From assembly GCF_029760955.1 (NCBI RefSeq), contig NZ_CP121682.1, positions 2,914,001 through 2,978,000 on the forward strand: DNA of 64,000 nucleotides. The letters are read 5' to 3'. This DNA comes from Streptomyces cathayae. GTDB lineage: Bacteria; Actinomycetota; Actinomycetes; Streptomycetales; Streptomycetaceae. The position numbers and the translations under genes were made by a program. The notes beneath the pieces were generated by a model that was given only the letters and a program-made list of their open reading frames with translations, did not search any database and was not told the DNA's origin. Below are positions 56,514 to 64,000 of the stretch, in pieces (the stretch's first letter is position 1; the number at the start of each line of letters is the position of its first letter).

Positions 56514-56569
56514 GTGCCTGGTGCCTGGTGCCTGGTGCCTGGTTCCTGCTGCCTGGTGCCTGGTGCCTC
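56514..56569. repeat. Heptamer tandem repeat (8 x 7 bp)
   Basis: Eight consecutive copies of GTGCCTG fill 56514-56569; six of eight keep the consensus with single changes in copies 5, 6 and 8. The array occupies much of the 105-nt gap between tadE and tadA, 31 nt upstream of the tadA ATG. Confidence 0.85.
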
Positions 56570-56588
56570 GGTCGGTGGTCGTCGGCGG

Positions 56589-56999
56589 TCAGTGGTCCAT
56601 GGGCATCGTGGCCGTCTTCCGGGCCTGGCCGAAGTCCCAGCCCGGCACGATCGACGGAATGTCGATCGTGGCCGTGACGGTGACCTCCTCGCCGCCTCCC
56701 GCCGCCCCGCAGGCGGTACGGCCGGCCAGCCAGCCGCTCACCGCGACGGCGCAGGCGCCCTGGGTGCTCTGGCCGAGCGAGGCGCTGCGGGCTCCGGCGC
56801 GGGCCGCGGTACCGGCCTGCTGCGCGGTGTACGCGATGAGGCCGAGCTGTACGCCGGCCATGGCGACGATGACGAGGATCGGCAGGAAGCCCAGATACTC
56901 GATCGCCACCTGGCCGCGATCCCGGCGTCGGCCGCGATCCTGATGTCGCCGGGGGTCCCGGCCGCGTCGGAGTCCGTCCCGCCTGTCGTCGTACGGCAT
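56589..56999 (-). CDS. TadE-like pilus protein 2
   Basis: This 136-aa protein has an Arg/Asp-rich N-terminus, then RGQVAIEYLGFLPILVIVAM, the TadE N-terminal helix with the E-Y pair, followed by a soluble domain with two Cys in TQGACAVAV and GRTACGAAG. ATG 56999 follows the stop of the preceding TadE by 1 nt. It is a pilus pseudopilin-like component. Confidence 0.82.
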   Translation of the reverse strand: MPYDDRRDGLRRGRDPRRHQDRGRRRDRGQVAIEYLGFLPILVIVAMAGVQLGLIAYTAQQAGTAARAGARSASLGQSTQGACAVAVSGWLAGRTACGAAGGGEEVTVTATIDIPSIVPGWDFGQARKTATMPMDH

Positions 57000-57000
57000 C

Positions 57001-57414
57001 TCAGTCCCCCACCTCCTCCTCCACCGCGCCCGCGTGGCCCTTCACCTCGAAGGGGAAGTCGGCGGTGCCCGGGAAGAGGACGGGGACGCGCAGCGTCACG
57101 TCGGCGGTGACATAGCCGCCCCCGGTCCCGCAGTTCACCGTCGCCGCTCCCTCCCAGGCGCCGGGCAGCTTCTCCAGCCCCGCCGCCCGGCAGGCGCCCT
57201 GGCGCGCGCCCGGATCCGCGGCGGTGGCCGCCCGTACCGCCTCGTCCGCAGCATTCCCCGCGAGGGTGAACGTGTATCCCACGAGGACGAGTTGCCACAG
57301 CACCACCAGCGTCACGAGGATCGTCGGGATCATGCCGAGGAACTCGATGGTGACCTGACCCCGGTCCCCGCTCCGGTCCCCGCCCCCATCGGCGTGCTTC
57401 TCCTCCCTCTTCAT
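57001..57414 (-). CDS. TadE-like pilus protein 1
   Basis: This 137-aa TadE-like protein contains RGQVTIEFLGMIPTILVTLV (about 19-38), the conserved hydrophobic helix, and a soluble part with two Cys. Its ATG 57414 lies 1 nt after the CpaE stop, so the genes are cotranslated. The two adjacent TadE genes look like an old duplication that kept the helix but diverged in the soluble part. Confidence 0.82.
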   Translation of the reverse strand: MKREEKHADGGGDRSGDRGQVTIEFLGMIPTILVTLVVLWQLVLVGYTFTLAGNAADEAVRAATAADPGARQGACRAAGLEKLPGAWEGAATVNCGTGGGYVTADVTLRVPVLFPGTADFPFEVKGHAGAVEEEVGD

Positions 57415-57415
57415 C

Positions 57416-58684
57416 TCATCCCCCTCCGTCCTTGCGCCGTCGGATGCTCACGGCTCCCCGGTCGCCGCGCAGCCGGTCGCCGCGCAGCCGTCCGGCCTTG
57501 TGGGCGCCCTCGGCGGGTTTGACCAGGCCGAGTTCTCCGGCCAGGCCCCACAGGGCCTGTTTCACCGTGCTCTTGCTCTCCAGTTCGTGGACCCGGCCCG
57601 CGTCGACGACCCCCTGCAGTTCCTTGAAGTGGGCCGGGATCACGGTGGCCGCGACCGCGGTGCCGGTGATCTTCTGGATGAGCGGGGGCTGGATCTCCGT
57701 ACTCCGGGTGTGGCGGTTGACGACGACCGTGGTCTCCTCCGCCTTGCGGATCTGCAGCCGGTCCCACATCCGTACCGTCCGTTTGGCGCCCCGGACGGAC
57801 ACCACGTCGGGGGTGGTGACCAGGAGCGCCGTGTCGGCGGTCTCGACGGCCGCCGCGCCGGCTCCGCCGAGCTGGGCGCCGGTGTCGATGACGACGACCT
57901 CGTAGCGGGAGCGCAGGGCGCCGACGATGTGGCGGGCGGCGCGGTCGGTGACGTCCTCGCCGCGTTCGCCCTCGCCGGGGGCGAGGAGCAGGGTGAGGCC
58001 GGTGTCGTGACGGAAGACGGCGTCGGCCAGGACCCGCGGGGAGATGTCGCTGATCGTCGCGAGGTCCACGACGGACCGGCGGAACTGGACGTCCAGGAAG
58101 GAGGCGACGTCGCCGGTCTGGAGGTCCATGTCGACCAGGGCGGTGCTGCGCCCGGACGCCTGGGCGGCGAGGGCGAGCTGGATCGCCGTCAGGGTGGTGC
58201 CCACCCCGCCCTTGGCACCGCTGACGGTGACGACCGTGCCGCCGGCTCCGGTGAACACGTCGCCGCCGGAGCCCAGATGACGGCGCACACCGGACGACCA
58301 CTGGGCGACCGCGTGGACGCGGCTGGCGAGTTCCTCGTAGCTGAGCGGCAGGGCGACCAAGCCGCGGGCGCCGTAGTCCATGGCGGCCTGGAAGAGGCCG
58401 GGGCTCGCGTCGGAGGTGACGAGGATGACGCCGACGGCGGGGAAGCGCAGGGCCACCTCGCGGATCAGTTCCAGCGCGGGGACCGGGCCGATCCGCTCGT
58501 GCACGACCACGACCTCGGGCAGCTCGTCGACCGACTCGGCGGCCAGGCGCGCGAGGGTGTCGACGAGCTGGGTGGAGTCGGCCACCGGGGGCACCGGCTC
58601 GGCGTCCGGGAGCTGGCTGAGCAGGGTGGTGACGGACCGGGCGGCGTCCGCGTCACCGACTGCCGGGAGGATCCTCGTGGGCAT
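57416..58684 (-). CDS. cpaE: CpaE/TadZ-like AAA ATPase
   Basis: This 422-aa protein has an N-terminal receiver-like domain (about 5-120; no complete phospho-acceptor site). A MinD/ParA ATPase follows with deviant Walker A SGAKGGVGTTLTA near 155-168: the signature Lys K158 is kept but the P-loop Lys is replaced by Thr, as often in TadZ proteins. TALVDMDLQTGDVASFLD and YEVVVIDTGAQLGG follow. The C-terminus is basic (RLRGDRLRGDRGAVSIRRRK). It places the pilus machine at the cell pole or site of assembly. Confidence 0.88.
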   Translation of the reverse strand: MPTRILPAVGDADAARSVTTLLSQLPDAEPVPPVADSTQLVDTLARLAAESVDELPEVVVVHERIGPVPALELIREVALRFPAVGVILVTSDASPGLFQAAMDYGARGLVALPLSYEELASRVHAVAQWSSGVRRHLGSGGDVFTGAGGTVVTVSGAKGGVGTTLTAIQLALAAQASGRSTALVDMDLQTGDVASFLDVQFRRSVVDLATISDISPRVLADAVFRHDTGLTLLLAPGEGERGEDVTDRAARHIVGALRSRYEVVVIDTGAQLGGAGAAAVETADTALLVTTPDVVSVRGAKRTVRMWDRLQIRKAEETTVVVNRHTRSTEIQPPLIQKITGTAVAATVIPAHFKELQGVVDAGRVHELESKSTVKQALWGLAGELGLVKPAEGAHKAGRLRGDRLRGDRGAVSIRRRKDGGG

Positions 58685-58693
58685 GCGGGCCTC

Positions 58694-59401
58694 TCACTTG
58701 TCCTTCGCGAGTTCGTACGTACGGTCCTGCTCGGGGACCGTGGTGTCGCCGCCGGGCGCGACGAGCGCGAGCCTGACCCGTTGGGCGAACGACTCGGCGT
58801 AGGTGATGCGCTGGGCGTCGATGGTGGACAGCGCGAAAGTGATCGGGACGGCGTCCGTGGGCTGCCGGCCGCGGTCGCCCTCGTCGGGTTCGAGCGCGGT
58901 GATCCGGCCGACGTCGAGGACCTTGGCGTTGGTCACGATGATCTTGGACTGGGCGGGCGCGCCCTCGCGCTCCCCCTCGAAGGTGGCGTAGACGTTGACC
59001 GACGAGCCCGGTGTGATCTTGCCGGCGACGCCGGTGGCCGCGTCGATCATGATGGCGACCTCCTGCTGCCCCGGTTGCAGGGCGGGCTGGTTCACGATCA
59101 TGTCGCTCTGCAGCAGGGAGCCCTCGCGCAGCGTGGTGACGGCGATCTTGCCCCGGATGTCGCCGAGATCGGTGACCGCGTTCTCCGACAGCCAGCGCTC
59201 GGGCATCTCGATCTTCTCGAACTGGCCCGTACTGAGCGGCGTGTAGGGCGCCACGTCGGATTTCAGCCGGTACGCGGTGACTTCGGGGCCGACCTTGGAC
59301 TCCACGTCGTCGATGACGGAGAGCACGCCGGCGAACGCGGCGAGGGCGCACAGGATCGACAGGAGCAGGAGTATCACGCCGCGGCGCTGACGGGAGTTCA
59401 T
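58694..59401 (-). CDS. cpaB: CpaB/RcpC SAF-domain pilus assembly protein
   Basis: This 235-aa membrane-anchored protein has one N-terminal helix (GVILLLLSILCALAAFAGVL) followed by an SAF domain (VTAYRLKSDVAPYTPLSTGQ, IRGKIAVTTLREGSLLQSDM) and an RcpC-type body (GSSVNVYATFEG). ATG 59401 has GAGGTTG upstream; it overlaps an Arg/Pro-rich region that looks non-coding. It is the second gene of the operon after the zinc-ribbon protein. Confidence 0.88.
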   Translation of the reverse strand: MNSRQRRGVILLLLSILCALAAFAGVLSVIDDVESKVGPEVTAYRLKSDVAPYTPLSTGQFEKIEMPERWLSENAVTDLGDIRGKIAVTTLREGSLLQSDMIVNQPALQPGQQEVAIMIDAATGVAGKITPGSSVNVYATFEGEREGAPAQSKIIVTNAKVLDVGRITALEPDEGDRGRQPTDAVPITFALSTIDAQRITYAESFAQRVRLALVAPGGDTTVPEQDRTYELAKDK

Positions 59402-59510
59402 AGACCGTGCAACCTCATTGGGGGGTGTGGGCCGAGCGGATTCGATGGAGGGCGGGCGGTGAGCGGAAGGCGGACGGTGAGCGGAGGGCGGGCGGTGGGC
59501 CGGCCACCGG

Positions 59511-60374
59511 TCAGGTGGTGCGGCGGGCGAGGGCTCTGCGGCCGTCGTGGACGGGTACGGACGGCGGTGTGGCCGAACAGAACACGCACCGGTCACCGAT
59601 GACGTCGATGCCGCACCAGTGGCAGATGCCGCGCCGCACGGAGGTGACCAGCTGGTAGAGGACGGACAGGTCGGGCAGATAGCTGCAGAACTCGATCACC
59701 TTGCCGGTCCCCCACCAGCCCGGGGACTCGGCCGGAAGCGGTGCCTCGCGCAGCCCCTGCACCTTCCAGGACGGCGCCAGGGTGCCGGTGACCCAGTCGG
59801 ACTGGAGCTGCCCCTTGGCGACGAGCATCCAGGTGCCGAACTCCGGTCCGTCCAGGGCGGCTTCGGGGCCGAGGCGGACGAGTTGCGACTGGGGGTGGGC
59901 GAGTACCGCGAACTGGCTGCCGGGCAACCAGGACTTGGCGTGCTGCTTCAGGTTCACGGGGATCCGGTCGAGCCGGGCGACGGAGCCCAGCAGGGCACCG
60001 GAGTGGAGGTAGTGGACCAGCAGCCGGCCCGCCGAGGCGAGCACGCCGGGGCTGAGGTCACAGGAGCCCAGTTGCCGTAGCTGGCGGGCCAGTACGGCCA
60101 CCGCGAGCGGCGGCAGGTCGGGGGTGAAGAGCGCGATGCGGTCGCTCTCCAGCAGGGAGCGCAGGGTGTGCAGCCGCCGCAGGACGGTGACAGGTGTCGC
60201 CTTGGAGCAGACGACGATGACGTACCCGTGCTGCTCGACGAGCGACTGGAGCTCGGTCAGCGCCTGTTCGAGCGGCAGGGTGTCGATGTCCCGTAACACC
60301 ACGGCGGGCAGGGTTCGTTCGTCCTGCGGTGGCAGTGCCAGGTCGGCACTGGTCACGGCAATGGCTGTTGGCAC
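59511..60374 (-). CDS. Unknown protein with C-terminal zinc ribbon, first gene of the Tad operon
   Basis: This 287-aa protein has no recognised N-terminal fold: a beta/alpha region with HGYVIVVCSKATPVTVLRRL. A middle part follows with HAKSWLPGSQFAVLAHPQSQLVRL, and two C-terminal CxxC pairs in CHWCGIDVIGDRCVFCS (about 256-272) give a treble-clef or zinc ribbon. GTG 60374 has GGGGAG upstream. It is about 110 nt ahead of cpaB on the same strand and is likely to be cotranscribed. Its role is unknown; the position suggests a regulator or adaptor of the pilus locus. Confidence 0.65.
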   Translation of the reverse strand: MPTAIAVTSADLALPPQDERTLPAVVLRDIDTLPLEQALTELQSLVEQHGYVIVVCSKATPVTVLRRLHTLRSLLESDRIALFTPDLPPLAVAVLARQLRQLGSCDLSPGVLASAGRLLVHYLHSGALLGSVARLDRIPVNLKQHAKSWLPGSQFAVLAHPQSQLVRLGPEAALDGPEFGTWMLVAKGQLQSDWVTGTLAPSWKVQGLREAPLPAESPGWWGTGKVIEFCSYLPDLSVLYQLVTSVRRGICHWCGIDVIGDRCVFCSATPPSVPVHDGRRALARRTT

Positions 60375-60684
60375 GCGCGGCTCCCCGTTCTCCCCATGCC
60401 CGTCGGCCCGCCGGGGGCTGCTCCGGCGCACCGTGATGACTTCGCTGCGTGACTATGCGAGCACTGTAACCACGGCTCTGTTGCCGGAGAACAGCGTTTG
60501 TCCACCTCGTAGACAACGAACGCTGCACAAGTTGCTCCAAAACGGGGCAGGTCGATCATCTCGCCGGTCTCGATACGGCCCACGGGGTGGAGATCCCGTG
60601 CACCGCCTTGACTCCCCCCTCCCGCCCCGGGGGCTACCGGCGGGTCGGAGCGTCGGCGAACCGGAGGCAGCCCCACTCCCCGCA

Positions 60685-60726
60685 ATTGGTCTGGACCCAT
60701 TGACAAGGCGATTGGTCTGGACCACG
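60685..60726 (+). promoter_or_regulatory. Paired DasR-type (dre) sites with -35 box at the chitinase promoter
   Basis: ATTGGTCTGGACCCAT (60685-60700) and ATTGGTCTGGACCACG (60711-60726) are near-palindromic direct repeats that match the known Streptomyces chitinase-promoter repeat and DasR operator form TGGTCTAGACCA. TTGACA at 60700-60705 lies between them as the -35, which puts the second site over the -10 region. It predicts repression by DasR relieved by glucosamine-6-phosphate. Confidence 0.8.
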
Positions 60727-60781
60727 TTGTTGCTTCAACGACGGCCACCTTCACCCCCACGCTCCCCCCTTCTCGCGCCGA

Positions 60782-60836
60782 CCTTCCCCTTCCCCCCTCT
60801 CTCTTCCCCCCTTCTCCCCTTCTCCCCCTTCTCCCC
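60782..60836 (+). repeat. 55-nt pure pyrimidine tract in the chitinase leader
   Basis: Every base of the sense strand from 60782 to 60836 is C or T, built from CCCTT and CTTCC units. It fills the leader up to 14 nt before the start codon and includes near-mirror symmetry. It may form triplex DNA or bind a pyrimidine-specific RNA protein. Confidence 0.75.
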
Positions 60837-60849
60837 ACCGGAGGCTTCA

Positions 60850-62571
60850 GTGGACCGCACACCGGCTACGAAAGAACGCAGAAGCAGCAGAGGCAGCGGC
60901 CGCCTCTGGGCGGGCACCCTCGTCTCCGCCCTGGCTCTCACCCTCCCCCTCGCGGGCGCGGGCCAGGCGGCCGCGGCGGACGTCAACAACGTCAAGAACG
61001 GCGGCTTCGAGGCGGGCCTGAGCAACTGGACCTGCTCGGCGAACAGCGGGACGACCGTCTCGTCCCCCGTGCACGGAGGTACGGCCGCGCTCAAGGCCAC
61101 GCCCGCCGGGCAGGACAACGCCCGCTGCACGCAGACCGTCGCGGTGCGGCCCGACTCCACGTACTCCCTGAGCACCTGGGTGCGGGGCGGCTACGCCTAC
61201 CTGGGCGTGACCGGCACCGGCACCACGGACGTGTCCACCTGGACCCCGGACTCGACCAGCTGGAAGCAGCTGACGACGAGCTTCCGGACCGGCTCCGCGA
61301 CCACCTCGGTGACGGTCTACACCCACGGCTGGTACGGGCAGCAGGCCTACTACGCGGACGACCTGTCGGTCTTCGGCCCCGACGGGGGCGGGGGCGGTGA
61401 CCCGGAGCCCACGGTCCCGGCCACGCCGGGCGGCCTCGGAGTCTCCGGCACGACGTCCTCGTCGGTGTCCCTGGCGTGGAACGCGGTCTCGGGCGCGACC
61501 GGTTACACCGTCTACCGCGACGGTACGAGGGTGACGGCGGTGTCGGGCACGTCGGCGACGGTGTCCGGCCTCGCGGCCTCGACGTCGTACTCCTTCCAGG
61601 TGGCCGCCACCAACGCGGCGGGCGAGTCGGCGAAGTCGACGGCGGTGACGGCCCGGACGAGGGAGAACGGCGGCGGAAACAACGGTCTGCCCAGACACGC
61701 GGTGACCGGCTACTGGCAGAACTTCAACAACGGCGCGGCGGTGCAGCGCATCTCGGACGTCCCGGCCCAGTACGACATCATCGCGGTCGCCTTCGCGGAC
61801 GCGACGGGCACACCGGGAGCGGTTACCTTCAACCTGGACACGGCCGGCCTGAACGGCTACACCGTCACTCAGTTCAAGGCGGACGTGCGGGCCAAGCAGG
61901 CGGCCGGCAAGAAGGTCGTCATCTCGGTGGGCGGTGAACTGGGCACCGTGGCGGTGAACAACCCCACCTCCGCGACGAACTTCGCGAACTCCGTGTACGC
62001 CGTGATGCAGGAGTACGGCTTCGACGGCGTCGACATCGACCTGGAGAACGGCCTCGACGCGACCTATATGACGCAGGCGCTGCGGTCGCTGTCCGCGAAG
62101 GCCGGCCCGGACATGATCCTGACGATGGCCCCGCAGACCATCGACATGCAGTCCACGTCCAACTCCTACTTCCGGACCGCGCTGAACGTGAAGGACATCC
62201 TCACGGTCGTCAACATGCAGTACTACAACAGCGGTTCGATGCTGGGCTGCGACGGCAAGGTCTACAGCCAGGGCTCGGTGGACTTCCTGACCGCGCTGGC
62301 CTGCATCCAGCTGGAGGGCGGCCTCGACCCGTCCCAGGTGGGCCTCGGCCTCCCGGCCTCCACCCGCGGCGCGGGCAGCGGCTACGTCTCCCCGAGCGTG
62401 GTGAACAACGCCCTGGACTGCCTGACGCGCGGCACCCACTGCGGCACCTTCAAGCCCTCCAGGACCTACCCGAGCCTGCGCGGCGCCATGACCTGGTCCA
62501 CCAACTGGGACGCCACCGCCGGCAACGCCTGGTCCACCGCGGTCGGACCGCACGTCCACGCCCTGCCGTGA
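60850..62571 (+). CDS. Secreted GH18 chitinase (CBM-FnIII-GH18)
   Basis: This 573-aa secreted enzyme has a long signal peptide (about 1-43; AGTLVSALALTLPLAGAGQA). A CBM4/16-type carbohydrate module (about 48-175) follows, then a Gly/Pro linker and an FnIII domain (about 195-272). The GH18 catalytic barrel begins AVTGYWQNFNN and carries the motif DGVDIDLE with D392, D395, D397 and catalytic E399. GTG 60850 has GGAGG 6 nt upstream. It hydrolyses chitin to N-acetylglucosamine oligomers and is probably induced through DasR and the operators upstream. Confidence 0.93.
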   Translation: MDRTPATKERRSSRGSGRLWAGTLVSALALTLPLAGAGQAAAADVNNVKNGGFEAGLSNWTCSANSGTTVSSPVHGGTAALKATPAGQDNARCTQTVAVRPDSTYSLSTWVRGGYAYLGVTGTGTTDVSTWTPDSTSWKQLTTSFRTGSATTSVTVYTHGWYGQQAYYADDLSVFGPDGGGGGDPEPTVPATPGGLGVSGTTSSSVSLAWNAVSGATGYTVYRDGTRVTAVSGTSATVSGLAASTSYSFQVAATNAAGESAKSTAVTARTRENGGGNNGLPRHAVTGYWQNFNNGAAVQRISDVPAQYDIIAVAFADATGTPGAVTFNLDTAGLNGYTVTQFKADVRAKQAAGKKVVISVGGELGTVAVNNPTSATNFANSVYAVMQEYGFDGVDIDLENGLDATYMTQALRSLSAKAGPDMILTMAPQTIDMQSTSNSYFRTALNVKDILTVVNMQYYNSGSMLGCDGKVYSQGSVDFLTALACIQLEGGLDPSQVGLGLPASTRGAGSGYVSPSVVNNALDCLTRGTHCGTFKPSRTYPSLRGAMTWSTNWDATAGNAWSTAVGPHVHALP

Positions 62572-62586
62572 CCTCCAGCCGATACG

Positions 62587-62626
62587 GCGCCGCCCCCGGC
62601 CACGTCACCGTGGGCGGGGGCGGCGC
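62587..62626. terminator. Terminator between chitinase and MFS genes
   Basis: GCGCCGCCCCC (62587-62597) and GGGGGCGGCGC (62616-62626) form a perfect 11-bp stem between convergent stops. Confidence 0.7.
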
Positions 62627-62637
62627 ACTGACCACGG

Positions 62638-63987
62638 TCAGGCGACAGGGACGGCCGCCGGCTCACGCCGTGCGGCCCGCGCCTGCTCGTACGGCGCGTC
62701 GAGCTCCTCGGTCGAGAGCCCGGCCGTCTCGCGCATGAAGTAGACCGCGGTACCCGAGACGATGGCCACGACGACGCCGAACCCCGCCACGGGCAGCCAC
62801 CCCAGCGGTCCGTCCCAGAGCAGGGCGGTGGCGATCAGCGGCGCGAATCCGGCGATCACATTGCCCAGCTGGTTGCCCATCGCCATGCCGGAGTAGCGGA
62901 CCGGGGCCGCGAACTGCTCGGCGTAGAAGGCCGGCCACACGCCCTCACGGCAGGCGTAGAGCAGCGCCATGAACACGATCGTCATGACGGCGATGCCCGG
63001 AACGTTGCCGGTCGAGACGATCCACAGGTAGGGGACGATCGTCACCCCGCAGCCGATCGAGGCGGTGAGAGTCACCGGCCGCCGGCCGAACCGGTCGGAC
63101 AGATGAGCCGCGGCAGGCGACGTGAACATCATCAGGGAGACCGCCACCGCGCTGATGATCAGCATCGTCGACCGCTCCACGCCGACCTCCTGCGTCGCGT
63201 AGGCCAGGACGAACACCGTCGACAGCGACTGCATCATGGCCAGCATCGTCGCGCCCGCGACGCGCACGACCGACCCGGACTGGTAGCGCAGCACGTCCTT
63301 CGCCGGCAGGCTGCGCACCTCGTCGTCCTCGGCTATCTCCTGGAAGACCGGGGTCTCCTCCAGGCGGGTACGCACCAGGTAGGCGATCAGGACGACGACC
63401 GCCGAGAGCCAGAAGGGCACCCGCCATCCCCAGCTGTACAACGCCTCGTCCGGCAGCGCCGCGACCGGGATGAACACCAGGGTCGCCAGCACGTTGCCCG
63501 CCGCGATGCCGACCGAGAGGAAGCTGCTGAAGAAGCCGCGACGTTCGTTCGAGGAGTGCTCGACGGTCAGCGTCGCCGCACCGGCCGATTCCGCCCCGGC
63601 CGAGAAGCCCTGGAGCAGCCGCAGGATCGTCAGCCCGATCGGGGCCAGAACCCCGGCGGAGTCGTAGGTGGGCAGGCAGCCGATCAGGAAGGAGCTCACG
63701 CCCATCAGGACCAGGCACCCGAGCAACGCCCGCTTGCGGCCGATCCTGTCGCCGAAGTGACCGAACACCAGGCCGCCGAGCGGTCGTGCGACGTATCCCA
63801 CGCCGAACGTCGCGAACGAGGCGATCAGGCCGACAGCCGGGCTCACGTCGGGGAAGAACAGGTGGTTGAAGACCAGCGCAGCCGCGGCGCCGTAGATGAA
63901 GAAGTCGTAGTACTCGAGCGTGCTGCCCAACAGTGACGCCATCGCGGCCTTGCGTGGCGTCTTCTGTCTCTGCGTGACCTGCTCCAT
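62638..63987 (-). CDS. MHS-family MFS transporter
   Basis: This 449-aa transporter has twelve predicted membrane helices. Its pattern is that of the metabolite:H+ symporter (MHS) branch: SLLGSTLEYYDFFIYGAAAALVFN at the N-terminus, the loop motif FGHFGDRIGRKRALL, LLQGFSAGAESAGA, and HLSDRFGRRPVTLTASIG in the second half. The MHS group carries shikimate, proline/betaine, alpha-ketoglutarate or citrate. ATG 63987 starts near the right edge. Whether it takes up chitin breakdown products is unknown; its convergent orientation does not support cotranscription with the chitinase. Confidence 0.88.
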   Translation of the reverse strand: MEQVTQRQKTPRKAAMASLLGSTLEYYDFFIYGAAAALVFNHLFFPDVSPAVGLIASFATFGVGYVARPLGGLVFGHFGDRIGRKRALLGCLVLMGVSSFLIGCLPTYDSAGVLAPIGLTILRLLQGFSAGAESAGAATLTVEHSSNERRGFFSSFLSVGIAAGNVLATLVFIPVAALPDEALYSWGWRVPFWLSAVVVLIAYLVRTRLEETPVFQEIAEDDEVRSLPAKDVLRYQSGSVVRVAGATMLAMMQSLSTVFVLAYATQEVGVERSTMLIISAVAVSLMMFTSPAAAHLSDRFGRRPVTLTASIGCGVTIVPYLWIVSTGNVPGIAVMTIVFMALLYACREGVWPAFYAEQFAAPVRYSGMAMGNQLGNVIAGFAPLIATALLWDGPLGWLPVAGFGVVVAIVSGTAVYFMRETAGLSTEELDAPYEQARAARREPAAVPVA

Positions 63988-64000
63988 GGTTCTTGCCGTC

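Noticed and set aside
56514..56569. CRISPR-like array (heptamers here, 16-mers at 13296 and 20245)
   Set aside because: The units are directly adjacent without spacers and no cas gene is present; these are simple tandem repeats.
57500..59602. A 700-codon plus-strand frame across the CpaE and CpaB genes
   Set aside because: It is antisense to conserved pilus genes, dominated by Gly/Asp/Val and lacking motifs.

Overview
The window is very GC-rich actinobacterial DNA, almost certainly from a Streptomyces chromosome. Supporting signs are the extreme G/C bias at third codon positions, frequent GTG starts and 4-nt stop/start overlaps, a WhiB-family (WblI-like) regulator, a WhiJ-type XRE/DUF397/anti-sigma-like cluster, a SpoIIE-type phosphatase, a GH18 chitinase with paired DasR-like sites, and a Tad/Flp pilus locus. 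No rRNA, tRNA, CRISPR array or insertion sequence was found.

Layout. 1-2,230: the N-terminal part of a 2OG-Fe(II) oxygenase runs off the left edge, followed by a divergent VapBC-like pair. 2,300-11,400: an accessory segment holding a broken CPCC zinc-protein gene, DUF6000 and DUF4240 genes, an acyltransferase, a 1,259-aa HTH/nSTAND/WD40 protein, and a ribbon-helix-helix protein with an unknown 252-aa partner. Both ends carry a hairpin plus a copy of the last codons of ychF, so the segment looks like an eroded integrative element inserted at the ychF 3' end; no integrase is visible.

11,388-31,600: conserved chromosomal core. It holds ychF, a DUF6542 gene, ppgK, ispH, xseAB, a nitroreductase, a DUF4245 gene, glpX, wblI, a DUF1707 gene, class I fumarase, a secreted M28 aminopeptidase, class II fumarase, a DUF402 gene, a GAF-SpoIIE-HATPase phosphatase and a bifunctional penicillin-binding protein. 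Central carbon (GlpX, two unrelated fumarases, polyphosphate glucokinase), isoprenoid precursor and DNA-repair functions are interleaved.

31,700-43,300: a membrane SPFH gene coupled to a small RHH gene, then a PadR-ABC transporter operon behind a clear operator, an orphan ahpD, an AI-2E-type permease, a secreted SLT transglycosylase, a PIN-PhoH protein and an isoprenyl transferase. 43,880-45,411: a three-gene operon of a Cys-rich protein and two YeeE/YedE half transporters.

45,965-60,374: a DUF192 gene, the WhiJ-type cluster, then a leftward Tad/Flp locus. In transcription order it holds a zinc-ribbon protein, CpaB, CpaE, two TadE proteins, TadA, TadB, TadC, a MacS-type histidine kinase with a LuxR response regulator, Flp pilin, a TadG-like protein, a lipoprotein and an OmpA-domain protein. 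The window closes with the chitinase and an MHS-type MFS transporter. Several short tandem repeats (7-mer, two 16-mers, 42-mer), a 20-bp direct repeat and perfect inverted repeats sit in or beside gene boundaries and are reported separately.
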